38,254 bases of DNA from a virus, in IMG/VR virus record IMGVR_UViG_3300023118_000006, positions 1 to 38,254 of that record; one strand, 5' to 3'. Both the position numbers and the translations under genes were made by a program. The stretch's first letter is position 1. Each line of letters starts with the position of its first letter. The notes under the pieces were generated by a model, which worked only from the letters and a program-made list of their open reading frames with translations, was not told the DNA's origin and ran no database searches. Below are positions 7,386-14,336 of the stretch, in pieces.

Positions 7386-7658
7386 TTATTTTATGTAGTC
7401 CCTCGATTGCTTTGGAACTTGCATTGTCCGGGGTTTTGCGTTGCCCTCCTGTATTTCGATCTCGTCGTGCGGCCAGGCAGCGCAACTATACGTCGTCGTT
7501 TTGACCGGTGCAACGTAACCGTGTGCATCCTTGACATATTCGATTTGGACCGTTGTTGTTATTGGAATGCCTGGGGAATATTTGCCGCAACCGTCGGTCG
7601 GTCCCAAATCTGCCAGTTGCCCGCAGCATCCAAACCGGTGTATAAATTCGCTATTCAT
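7386..7658 (-). CDS. Hypothetical protein (90 aa), Cys-containing
   Basis: Not recognised. It has an N-terminal FGCCGQL stretch and further Cys residues (DGCG, YSCAAW), and no membrane segment. The ATG at 7658 overlaps the stop of the upstream gene by four bases, so it is in the same operon as the small genes after the small terminase. Confidence 0.6.
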   Translation of the reverse strand: MNSEFIHRFGCCGQLADLGPTDGCGKYSPGIPITTTVQIEYVKDAHGYVAPVKTTTYSCAAWPHDEIEIQEGNAKPRTMQVPKQSRDYIK

Positions 7659-8083
7659 GGCAGCAAATCTTCCGGGTCCATCGTATCGCCTTCATTCGGC
7701 CACACCTCTACAAACTTCCATCCGTCCGGGGTTTCTCGCATAACGCCTATTTTGGTTATGCTGCCTTCGGGCAAAGAAGCGCCTACGAAATCCGGGTGGC
7801 AGGGTAACATCATATCGCAGGTAAACGACGATTGGATGCCGGACCCTGGGAACTGGTCGCCTGGCTTCCATGCTGCAGGTGGACCAGCTGGCAAAGTATC
7901 CACCAGGGCTTTACGGAATTCGGCCACGGCCTCGTCGATCGTGATCGCGCCGGTTTCAAATGCCAGGTTCAACGTTTCCACGTCGAGGTCCTGGTCCTCT
8001 TTTCGGTCGTAGTAAAGGAAATCCGTACACAGGTCGGATATGTTATCCAGGACCAGTTTTTTTAATTCGTCGTTTGTGTTCAT
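7655..8083 (-). CDS. Hypothetical acidic protein (142 aa)
   Basis: Not recognised. The first 60 residues look helical and acidic (MNTNDELKKLVLDNI, LAFETGAITIDEAVAEFRK). The second half carries PAAWKPGDQFPGSG and ends in an acidic DPEDLLP tail. It overlaps the genes on both sides by four bases, indicating coupled translation. It could be a packaging accessory protein given its place between the two terminase genes, but that rests on position only. Confidence 0.6.
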   Translation of the reverse strand: MNTNDELKKLVLDNISDLCTDFLYYDRKEDQDLDVETLNLAFETGAITIDEAVAEFRKALVDTLPAGPPAAWKPGDQFPGSGIQSSFTCDMMLPCHPDFVGASLPEGSITKIGVMRETPDGWKFVEVWPNEGDTMDPEDLLP

Positions 8084-8493
8084 GCTTTTTTCGTTTTGTG
8101 GATGGATAAATATTTCCAGTATTCGCGTTCGACGGCGGCGTGGCCCTGGTTGGGTATAAATATAACCACGTCAAGAGGTAAACCAGTGTTGGCACGAACG
8201 AACGTACAAATTACCGGATTCGACCCTGGCATGGTAAGTAGTAGAATCGTTCCTGGATTCATGCCTAAGAAATCGTAAAGCTGCAGCGGCGGCGTTGGTC
8301 CGTGTACGGTGATCACTGGAAACATTTTCCGGAACCAGGACGATCGTTTGGCCCGTAGGTGTTTGTGGTGGTCCTCGTAATCCGCCACAAGGTGCAATTG
8401 TTCCGGGTCGGTCGGAAGGTTTACGGACCAGGGAATCGACTTTCCGCCGCTGGTTCCGTTCACCGTTGATTTGTAAATTACGTCCTGTTTCAT
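8080..8493 (-). CDS. Hypothetical protein (137 aa)
   Basis: Not recognised. It contains LVADYEDHHKHLRAKRSSW, VITVHGPTPPLQLYDF and a C-terminal YWKYLSIHKTKKA. No membrane segment or catalytic motif is obvious. It overlaps its upstream and downstream neighbours by four bases, within the operon between terS and the tRNA. Confidence 0.6.
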   Translation of the reverse strand: MKQDVIYKSTVNGTSGGKSIPWSVNLPTDPEQLHLVADYEDHHKHLRAKRSSWFRKMFPVITVHGPTPPLQLYDFLGMNPGTILLLTMPGSNPVICTFVRANTGLPLDVVIFIPNQGHAAVEREYWKYLSIHKTKKA

Positions 8494-8747
8494 GTTGTTG
8501 GTTTATAATGTTCCCATCCGATCACTACGCCGGCCAGGACCTCTTTTCGAAAATGATATGTTACGATATGCCTGGACAAATCCGACGTGGAATTGCTTTT
8601 GGCTGGTATCAGTCCCAGGAACGGCGTTTCGACCATTACGTGGACATGTACGAAGGGGAAAGGATATTCCGATACAGGCGGTAACAATTCGCGTGCATGG
8701 TGCAATCCCTCATCGTACACAATACAAAGTTTTTCAAATGATTTCAT
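8490..8747 (-). CDS. Hypothetical protein (85 aa)
   Basis: Not recognised. It starts MKSFEKLCIVYDEGLHHARE and has a beta-type FVHVHVMVETPFLGL stretch. It begins within the last bases of the small terminase gene, so it is probably translated with it. Confidence 0.55.
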   Translation of the reverse strand: MKSFEKLCIVYDEGLHHARELLPPVSEYPFPFVHVHVMVETPFLGLIPAKSNSTSDLSRHIVTYHFRKEVLAGVVIGWEHYKPTT

Positions 8748-9199
8748 TCTAACAAATTTTGGTCGGTGACGTCCTCGAAATCGTCGTACGTGATGTCCGG
8801 GAACAACGGCACGTCTTTGGATCCGGTTTCCACCTCGTGTTTTTTGGTCAGTCCTAGCAAGCTGGACGCAATGTTCCCGTTCGCAACTCCCGATAATGCA
8901 GCCGTCATAACCTCCCCGTCTATTATGGTCCGAATGCGCGTAATGACGTCCGCATATTTGCCGTATCGGTCGTCCTTGTTGGTCCTGTAGTCGTCGAGGC
9001 GTTGTATTTTGTCCTCTCTCGCTAGGTAACTTTCAAAGCCTAACCAACTTACAAAACGGGCTTGTTTGCGCGTTACCTTCTTTGCATCCTTTCCGACCCA
9101 ATCGTCGGATTCGTACGGCTTCGATTGAACCCACAATTCGTAAGCGACAAAGAGGTCCCACAGTTCAGAAGGCGACGAAATGTATTTCTTTTTACCCAT
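8744..9199 (-). CDS. terS: Terminase small subunit
   Basis: A 151-residue DNA-packaging protein that would recognise phage DNA and load the large subunit. It starts MGKKKYISSPSELWDLFVAY, with KKVTRKQARFVSWLGF in the first third and a DVITRIRTIIDGEVMTAAL helix. The C-terminal part has GVANGNIASSLLGLTKKHE, a pattern typical of small terminases in which a 'G-x-x-N-x-x-x-x-x-x-x-L' helix follows the HTH region. It starts just before the stop of the 81-aa gene. The large subunit is not adjacent, which is unusual. Confidence 0.75.
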   Translation of the reverse strand: MGKKKYISSPSELWDLFVAYELWVQSKPYESDDWVGKDAKKVTRKQARFVSWLGFESYLAREDKIQRLDDYRTNKDDRYGKYADVITRIRTIIDGEVMTAALSGVANGNIASSLLGLTKKHEVETGSKDVPLFPDITYDDFEDVTDQNLLE

Positions 9200-9437
9200 T
9201 TTTCAATCCTATTGTTTGGAGGTTCCCGTTTACCATTTCGTAATATGTTTCCAGGCTTCGTTTTACCTGGTCGTGTGTTCGGTCCTGCATGTATTGAGCG
9301 TGGTCGCTCCACATCCAAAAATCGAAGTGGACGCCGTTCGCTTTGAAAGTGAAAGGCCGAAAATAAGAATAGGCCCCACCGTGAGGGTTGGGGCCGACGT
9401 CCTGCAATACGAGGTCCGTTATTTTGATTTTTGCCAT
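9192..9437 (-). CDS. Hypothetical protein (81 aa)
   Basis: Not recognised. It starts MAKIKITDLVLQDVGPNPHG and is rich in aromatics (YSYFRPF, FDFWMWSDHAQYM). It is soluble and overlaps the small terminase start by eight bases. It is the first gene after the terminator at 9451-9477. Confidence 0.6.
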   Translation of the reverse strand: MAKIKITDLVLQDVGPNPHGGAYSYFRPFTFKANGVHFDFWMWSDHAQYMQDRTHDQVKRSLETYYEMVNGNLQTIGLKNG

Positions 9438-9450
9438 GTGGGAAAGATAC

Positions 9451-9477
9451 GAAAAGGGGAACGATTACCGTTCCCCT
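9451..9477 (-). terminator. Rho-independent terminator after lipoprotein gene
   Basis: On the coding strand a 9-bp stem (AGGGGAACG with CGTTCCCCT) with a five-base loop is followed by TTTT. It lies 10 bases after the lipoprotein stop, so only readthrough or another start reaches terS. Confidence 0.8.
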
Positions 9478-9487
9478 GGATTAATAA

Positions 9488-9808
9488 TTAATTGTAGATT
9501 ACCCAACCGATAATACTAGCGTCCTGCCAATGGCCTTCTATCATAAAGTTGCCGTTGTTTCGGTTTAATACGTGAACCTCCTGGCCGCCGTTGTATCCGA
9601 TTTGATTTTGCGGTGTCAGTATGATAATACTGTTTTCGGTTGCCAGCGGCTCGATAACTGTAGCGTGGCCGTTTACCAGTGTAACGGTTCCTTTTGCCGC
9701 GGGGCATATTGAACACTCGATCGGTTGAACCGGTTGTGGGTTCTCCTTTTTGCAGCTGGCGAACAATGCGCCGCCGGCCAGCATTAAAATGTATGTTGTT
9801 TTTCTCAT
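9488..9808 (-). CDS. Small lipoprotein (106 aa)
   Basis: It starts MRKTTYILMLAGGALFASC: two basic residues, a hydrophobic core and an L-F-A-S-C lipobox around residue 19, so the protein is probably exported and lipid-anchored. The mature part begins KKENPQPVQP, contains two Cys (CSIC), and is mostly beta-type. A promoter box TATATTTG ends four bases before the ATG. Because it is alone between an operator/promoter and a terminator, it may be expressed separately from its neighbours. A role in superinfection exclusion or cell-envelope alteration is possible but unproven. Confidence 0.78.
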   Translation of the reverse strand: MRKTTYILMLAGGALFASCKKENPQPVQPIECSICPAAKGTVTLVNGHATVIEPLATENSIIILTPQNQIGYNGGQEVHVLNRNNGNFMIEGHWQDASIIGWVIYN

Positions 9809-9812
9809 GGAC

Positions 9813-9820
9813 CAAATATA
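9813..9820 (-). promoter_or_regulatory. Promoter -7 box (TATATTTG) before lipoprotein gene
   Basis: It matches TAnnTTTG and is followed by gtcc then ATG. The transcript would start at or next to the start codon. The 30-bp palindrome sits just upstream, over the expected -33 region. Confidence 0.6.
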
Positions 9821-9823
9821 ACA

Positions 9824-9862
9824 ACAACGACGCGAAATATTTCGCGTCGTTGTGATGAATGG
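9824..9862 (-). promoter_or_regulatory. Composite operator-like element, site A
   Basis: It contains a perfect 30-bp palindrome (9824-9853), core ACGCGAAATATTTCGCGT (9830-9847), and, five bases beyond the core on the plus strand, TGATGAATGG (9853-9862). A weaker second copy, TGTTAAACGG, lies at 9874-9883. The same core, spacing and TGATGA element occur at two other transcription-unit starts (15583-15635 and 24818-24870). It directly abuts the lipoprotein promoter. Confidence 0.6.
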
Positions 9863-9875
9863 TATAAATCGAATG

Positions 9876-10763
9876 TTAAACGGTTTGAATCGATAGGATG
9901 AGCGCGACCAACTGGTCCTTACCTTTTGGAATCTTTACCTTTGGGTTGATGTCTTTGGCGATCTTCGAAAGGGCCGGGAACTTCATTTCCTGCAGTTCGG
10001 CTTCGGTGAATGTCGCCTTTGGTTCGCTGGCCGCTGTTTTGGCGATGTCCATTCCGAAAACGACCGCTGGCGGGTTTGGCCCGTCGTTCGTCAATGTTAT
10101 GCCGGTCACTTCGCCGTCGGTAATCTCGAATCGTTTTTCCGTGGATGGCTCTTTGGTTTCTTCCGGTTCCAGGATGTTGCAAACCAAGTATCCTTTTTCG
10201 TTCTTAACAAAATCGGCTTTTTGCTCGTCGGCCATAACTGACAAGTTCACCAACATAGTGGTTTCCGTCTCGTATAATTCGAACGTCATGTTATTGGCAG
10301 ACAGTGGCGGCATAGCGTCGAAGGCTTCGAACACGGCGTCGATTTCCTCCTGGGTTGCGTCATGGTTGATCACAACGCCGATACGCGTAGAATTGTGAAG
10401 CTGGTCCGGGTTGGTCCATTGTCCCAGGAAAACGGCCGGCGTATCTACCGGTGTCATATCTTTGATGGTGTGCTGCATTGGCGGGATGTGTATAACCTTC
10501 GCCGCTTTTACAGGGACCACCGGTTCGGGGTTCTCGTGGAAAAGGATATAATTTCGCACGGAGTTGGCCGCGTTGTTTACGCAGCTGCTACACCCCTGGT
10601 CGAATGTATCCTTTTTTCCGGTGCTGTGTAGAATCACCGCTGGGTAAATTACTGCCAGCTGCAGGATTTGTTTTGTTGTGAAATCCAATTCCCTGGATAA
10701 CAATTTTTCGCGAAGGGCTTCCAAACATTTGGATTCTTCGGGGGTGAAATCAAATTTACTCAT
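9876..10763 (-). CDS. Conserved phage hypothetical with C-terminal SAP/Rho-N-like segment
   Basis: A 295-residue protein. The first half contains ESKCLEALREKLL and a GCSSCVNNAANSV motif (Cys-x-x-Cys). The C-terminal 40 residues, TEAELQEMKFPALSKIAKD followed by KVKIPKGKDQLVALIL, resemble SAP or Rho-N-type nucleic-acid-binding helices, by eye. It may bind DNA or RNA. It lies between a membrane protein gene (start 11094) and the site A operator, and starts with ATG at 10763. Confidence 0.6.
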   Translation of the reverse strand: MSKFDFTPEESKCLEALREKLLSRELDFTTKQILQLAVIYPAVILHSTGKKDTFDQGCSSCVNNAANSVRNYILFHENPEPVVPVKAAKVIHIPPMQHTIKDMTPVDTPAVFLGQWTNPDQLHNSTRIGVVINHDATQEEIDAVFEAFDAMPPLSANNMTFELYETETTMLVNLSVMADEQKADFVKNEKGYLVCNILEPEETKEPSTEKRFEITDGEVTGITLTNDGPNPPAVVFGMDIAKTAASEPKATFTEAELQEMKFPALSKIAKDINPKVKIPKGKDQLVALILSIQTV

Positions 10764-10785
10764 GTGTATGATTTTGGGATAAAAT

Positions 10786-11094
10786 TTACTTGCGATCGAT
10801 CAGCACGCCGAAAAGGAAAACGGCCGGCGGCGCCAACCAAATATCCAGGATCGAGACGCCGAAAATAAAAAAGGCGATGGCGGTTCCGGAAACGGAAAAC
10901 CACCAGGATACGCAGGGGAAACAATCGAGGGCCTTTACGTATTCCGATTGGGTCCACTTTTCGGATTGGGGATTGCCGCCGCGTTTGATGAACAACCAAC
11001 GCAGCGCGTGTTTGATCCTGGATGAAATGTTGAATTCCTGGTGGACCAGGTACGCAGCGAAGGCGCTACAGATTATTACTTTCAATAGATTCAT
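10786..11094 (-). CDS. Small membrane protein (102 aa)
   Basis: It has two or three hydrophobic stretches: LLKVIICSAFAAYLV near the N-terminus, then VSGTAIAFFIFGVSIL and IWLAPPAVFLFGVL near the C-terminus. The middle has a basic-Trp region and CFPCVSWWFS with two Cys. It starts inside the 3' end of the sigma-like gene. No family was recognised; a small conserved phage membrane protein is the best description. Confidence 0.6.
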   Translation of the reverse strand: MNLLKVIICSAFAAYLVHQEFNISSRIKHALRWLFIKRGGNPQSEKWTQSEYVKALDCFPCVSWWFSVSGTAIAFFIFGVSILDIWLAPPAVFLFGVLIDRK

Positions 11095-11521
11095 AACGGG
11101 TTTTTATTTGGTGTTTGACGAAATTACAGATTTTCAGAATTGTACGTTTGTTGACGCCGGTAGCTTGTGCCAGGTGAATGGCGGATGTGTTGAACTTACA
11201 TTCCTTGTAAACCTGGACCTCCATTCCGTAGCCTTCATTATCCAACTGCTGGAAAATGTTGTACAGCAAAAAAATGTCATAGTTCGGGAATTCCGTTTCC
11301 TCGTCAGGTAAGGCAGGAAAGGACCCCGATTCGCGGATTCTGTGTTGCTTATTGAACTTACTATCCGCGTTCTTGAATTCCCTGGACATAACCGTGTAAA
11401 AATATGTTTCGGGGAATTCGATTTCCTTTCCTGCCAATTCTAAATACACGTGGTGGAACAAATCGGGGCCTAATTCGCCAGCGATTGAATTCGCGTATTT
11501 GTACAGTTTTTGAATATTCAC
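11066..11521 (-). CDS. Sigma-factor-like / HTH transcription regulator (151 aa)
   Basis: It starts with GTG at 11521. The N-terminal part has DLFHHVYLELAGKEI and ETYFYTVMSREFKNADSKF, which recall region 2 of short sigma factors. The C-terminal part has IHLAQATGVNKRTILKICNF, a helix-turn-helix-like segment (region 4-like), followed by KTRYES. From memory, such proteins occur in Bacteroidota phages and are annotated as sigma-like. It would act on late gene transcription, which is inferred. A TAGTTTTG box lies 25 bases upstream of the start. Confidence 0.5.
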   Translation of the reverse strand: MNIQKLYKYANSIAGELGPDLFHHVYLELAGKEIEFPETYFYTVMSREFKNADSKFNKQHRIRESGSFPALPDEETEFPNYDIFLLYNIFQQLDNEGYGMEVQVYKECKFNTSAIHLAQATGVNKRTILKICNFVKHQIKTRYESIESNNL

Positions 11522-11545
11522 TTACGAAAAGTTATCGTTTTCGCA

Positions 11546-11553
11546 CAAAACTA
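11546..11553 (-). promoter_or_regulatory. Candidate promoter -7 box (TAGTTTTG) for sigma-like gene
   Basis: It matches TAnnTTTG and is followed about 25 bases later by the GTG at 11521. Unlike three other sites it lacks the palindrome and TGATGA elements; a weak GTAA..TTAC symmetry lies just upstream. Confidence 0.45.
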
Positions 11554-11575
11554 ACGTAAATTATTACAGAAACCG

Positions 11576-12082
11576 TTATTTTTCGTCCTGCAGCTTGTTT
11601 TTGAAATTCGCCAACCTTTCCTTATCGTACGCCTTCAATGCCTTTCGCTGGCTCCTGGTCAACGGGATGAACTTTATTAAGTTGTTTGGCGTCACTTCCA
11701 GCGTGTTGTTACTTGGAAGTAGTACAAGCGTCTTTTGTGCGCCGGGCGTATCGAAGTCCCAAATAATGCACTGGACGCCACGTTCCGCATGGATCCGGAT
11801 AAACTCGTCGTATTGCGGGTAAACGCCTGGTGCGATCGTTGGCATTTCATCGGCCAGCTGTTTGGCAACTTCGGGAATGGTCCCGGTGTATTCCTTGTTG
11901 AACTTCTTTACAGATTCAGCGGCGGCGCTGGCTGCGATCGCCAGGTCGTTCACTGGACCAGGTTCGAAAGCCGATCCAGTACCACAAACAAGAGGCGGAG
12001 GCGCTGGTGTGAAATCTGCGTTACACTCGGACATCCCGCGTTTTATTTCTTCGCCTGGGTTTACTTTATTTTCGTGGTTCAT
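11576..12082 (-). CDS. Hypothetical protein (168 aa)
   Basis: Not recognised. The N-terminal 50 residues are low-complexity and Pro-rich (ADFTPAPPPLVCGTGS); the rest looks folded, with GVQCIIWDFDTPGAQKTLVLL and a basic C-terminus (RSQRKALKAYDKERLANF). It overlaps the lipoprotein gene end by 17 bases. A gap of about 55 bases without a gene separates it from the sigma-like gene start. Confidence 0.6.
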   Translation of the reverse strand: MNHENKVNPGEEIKRGMSECNADFTPAPPPLVCGTGSAFEPGPVNDLAIAASAAAESVKKFNKEYTGTIPEVAKQLADEMPTIAPGVYPQYDEFIRIHAERGVQCIIWDFDTPGAQKTLVLLPSNNTLEVTPNNLIKFIPLTRSQRKALKAYDKERLANFKNKLQDEK

Positions 12083-12545
12083 CGTCGTCGTTTTTATCTG
12101 TGAAAATATCGATTAAAGTAAAGAGGAAATACACGCCGCCGCCGAACACCAGCCAGGACCAACGATCCCACCAGGTTTTTGATTCGGTTACATATTTCGC
12201 GTATGGAACCTTAACGGTCCGCTCGACGATCTTTAGGACCGTATCGGTTTCCGCCGTAAGGAATATCGAATCCCTGGTATAGTACACCTGGACCCGTACG
12301 TTATCTTTCTGCAGGTACACGGTGTCCCGCAATCGTTCCAGGGTCGTAACGGTATCGATCCTGGTTCCTGGAATCAATACCGTATCCCGGATGTGGACCT
12401 GCAGCGTATCATTTTGCCGGTTGAATAATTCCGGGTGTCGCCGCTGGAATCCCTGCAGGCGTTTGGTTGGTGTGCAGCCAAAAATACCAACGACCATTCC
12501 GGTAAGGAATAGCGTAATCAAAATGTAAACAATCAATTTTTTCAT
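12066..12545 (-). CDS. Two-anchor lipoprotein (spanin-like)
   Basis: Starting at the ATG at 12545 gives 159 residues. The N-terminus is a lipoprotein signal (MKKLIVYILITLFLTGMV, then IFGC as lipobox). The middle is beta/coiled, charged sequence (DTVTTLERLRDTVYLQK), and near the C-terminus WSWLVFGGGVYFLFTLI is a membrane segment followed by an acidic tail. An outer-membrane lipid anchor plus an inner-membrane segment is the layout of a unimolecular spanin, which fuses the two membranes at lysis. It is, however, far from the holin/endolysin genes, so an envelope or superinfection role is also possible. Confidence 0.6.
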   Translation of the reverse strand: MKKLIVYILITLFLTGMVVGIFGCTPTKRLQGFQRRHPELFNRQNDTLQVHIRDTVLIPGTRIDTVTTLERLRDTVYLQKDNVRVQVYYTRDSIFLTAETDTVLKIVERTVKVPYAKYVTESKTWWDRWSWLVFGGGVYFLFTLIDIFTDKNDDDEPRK

Positions 12546-12550
12546 GCTGT

Positions 12551-12579
12551 AAGAATAAGGCCCGGACAATGCCGGGCCT
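12551..12579 (-). terminator. GC-rich hairpin between 292-aa gene and lipoprotein gene
   Basis: An 8-bp perfect stem, AGGCCCGG with CCGGGCCT, with a six-base loop. It is followed by TATTCTT on the coding strand, a weak T-tract, so termination may be partial. Confidence 0.5.
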
Positions 12580-12587
12580 GGTAAATA

Positions 12588-13466
12588 CTATCTTTCAATT
12601 ACGGTAGTGTGCTGCACTAGGACCCTTACCTCCTGTTCGATACGCTCGTCGAACGCTTTGTCCACAAGTTCGGCGCAATCCATCGATTCCAGTTCACAAA
12701 ACAAATCCCGGCCGTTTGTCCCCAGGACGATCATTACCTCAATCGATTGTTTCGGTTCTCCCTTCAACAATGGGATTTGAATAATGAATGATTTGGGTAG
12801 TGACGATTCGACGGTCCGTTGGAAATTATCGATTTGGTTTCCGCCGTCGTCCGCTGCCTTTTGAGCGTCCGCCGTTATCTTCGATGTTGCGTTGCGAAGG
12901 TGTGAAATTATTTGGGAATGTGCTTCCACGGTTGGAAAGATGGAACGCATAAGGCGGAATTGTTTCGCCAGTGATTCCGGTTTGTACTGGTGGCCGGTGT
13001 TAATTTTCAGCTTTTCAAGTTCCGGGGAAAGTTCCAGTTTACCTTTGATCGTAATAGCTTCGTTGGTTTTGCGCTCGTTGATATGCAACTCGATTGTTCC
13101 CTCGGAACGGTTGACCAGGCAATGCGATTGCATTGGGTTGTAAGGTAGTCCGTTCAACTCATCGGCCGCGGCCGGTTCGGTTGCGAAAATTGGCAGCGAT
13201 GCTTTGGCCGCCTGGATCATTTTCTCCCTTTCTTCCGGCGTAAGTTTACCGACGGGATAACAATTTGGGATCGGTCCCTCCGATTCATACGGGTAAATCG
13301 TGGCCCAGGATTTACGTTGTACCAGGAATTCCCGCGGCGCGTTGATGGTTCCGGAAATGCTGACCGCCTTATCGTCCGGGGCGTACTTCACATCGCCGTT
13401 TAATACTGTGATCGTTTGCCCGTTGGCGTTCTCGATCGCTTTGTTGATGTCTAATTTTTGATCCAT
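12588..13466 (-). CDS. Conserved phage hypothetical (292 aa)
   Basis: It starts MDQKLDINKAIENANGQTIT. The first 180 residues are beta-rich (VLNGDVKYA, VSISGTINAPREFLVQRKSW, GTIELHINERKTNEAITIKG) and the rest is helical, with HSQIISHLRNATSKI and a C-terminal EQEVRVLVQHTTV. The first half resembles phage proteins carrying a repeated 'GTI(N/K)' beta motif. No enzymatic residue pattern was seen. It shares one base with the preceding gene. Confidence 0.65.
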   Translation of the reverse strand: MDQKLDINKAIENANGQTITVLNGDVKYAPDDKAVSISGTINAPREFLVQRKSWATIYPYESEGPIPNCYPVGKLTPEEREKMIQAAKASLPIFATEPAAADELNGLPYNPMQSHCLVNRSEGTIELHINERKTNEAITIKGKLELSPELEKLKINTGHQYKPESLAKQFRLMRSIFPTVEAHSQIISHLRNATSKITADAQKAADDGGNQIDNFQRTVESSLPKSFIIQIPLLKGEPKQSIEVMIVLGTNGRDLFCELESMDCAELVDKAFDERIEQEVRVLVQHTTVIER

Positions 13467-13954
13467 TATATTGCTTCGTTGTGGTCGTCGTTATCATTTT
13501 CGACCTTGTTTAAATACTTGATTGCTGTTTGGCGTTCTGCCTTGGTAAGCGTGCGAATGTTGATACAAACACATTCCCCGTCGAATTCGTACATTACGCC
13601 GGCCTCCTGGTCGTCCAGGCTGTAAACGACGCCCTGGCGTTTCTCGGACTTGAAACGGATGGACTGCAGCAATTCTTTTGCCTGCGTGTCCAGGTCCTTC
13701 ATTTCCTTTTTGAATTCGGCCATAATTTCTTTCTTCCTTTCGGCCAGGTCGAACAGTTTAATAGAGACGTCGGAATGTTCCGTTTTGCGTTCAGCCAGTT
13801 CCTCATCGCTCAACGGCTTGGTGTACTTGGTGTCCTCGACTTTGTACGCGATTCCCTGCATGTTGTCGTCCCGTTCCTTTGGGGGAAGTGATGCGATTTG
13901 CAGGGAATACGTTTCGCCAACGTCGAACCTGAATTGCTTTTTTGTGTGTGACAT
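13466..13954 (-). CDS. Hypothetical coiled-coil protein (162 aa)
   Basis: The ATG at 13954 is preceded by the T-rich TTTTTATT context seen before other early starts; a longer start at 14035 would run through a hairpin. It starts MSHTKKQFRFDVGETYSLQ. Its middle (about residues 50-110) is a charged helix (LAERKKEIMAEFKKEMKDL) likely to form a coiled coil; the C-terminus has GVMYEFDGECVCINIRT. Function unknown. Confidence 0.65.
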   Translation of the reverse strand: MSHTKKQFRFDVGETYSLQIASLPPKERDDNMQGIAYKVEDTKYTKPLSDEELAERKTEHSDVSIKLFDLAERKKEIMAEFKKEMKDLDTQAKELLQSIRFKSEKRQGVVYSLDDQEAGVMYEFDGECVCINIRTLTKAERQTAIKYLNKVENDNDDHNEAI

Positions 13955-13975
13955 AATAAAAATTTGATAAATGAA

Positions 13976-13996
13976 CCGGCGAACCATCCCCGCCGG
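13976..13996 (-). terminator. GC-rich intergenic hairpin
   Basis: CCGGCG at 13976-13981 pairs with CGCCGG at 13991-13996 around a nine-base loop. A T-rich stretch follows on the coding strand but not a clean T-tract. It may attenuate transcription or protect an mRNA end. Confidence 0.4.
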
Positions 13997-14006
13997 CGTA
14001 GGGATT

Positions 14007-14336
14007 TTATTTCCTTTCCTTTGGATCGAACCCAACGTACAGGGTTCCTTTTAGGTTGAACATGTCGTGTTCGGTCCATTCCTCCCACGTAACGAAGTTT
14101 TCCACCTGGCGTAAGATGTTGCGCCGGGCGTCCAGTTTGGGCGTTCTGTTGGCTGCCTGGCTGCGATAATCTTCGCGGGTCCATCGCTGGTGAACCTGCA
14201 GCATTTCGATTTCCATTTGGGTTTCCTTGTATCGGATGTGTTGCACGGTTTCCGGATCAAAGCAAATTCCCGTATAGAATTTGTGAACCTTCACGCCCAA
14301 CAACCAGGCGATGATTTTTATAGCTGCTACTCTCAT
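14007..14336 (-). CDS. Hypothetical protein (109 aa)
   Basis: It starts MRVAAIKIIAWLLGVKVHKF, a short hydrophobic N-terminus with a basic edge that may be membrane-associated. The rest is charged (TQMEIEMLQVHQRWTREDY) and ends LYVGFDPKERK. It overlaps the cytosine methylase gene by four bases. Not recognised. Confidence 0.6.
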   Translation of the reverse strand: MRVAAIKIIAWLLGVKVHKFYTGICFDPETVQHIRYKETQMEIEMLQVHQRWTREDYRSQAANRTPKLDARRNILRQVENFVTWEEWTEHDMFNLKGTLYVGFDPKERK

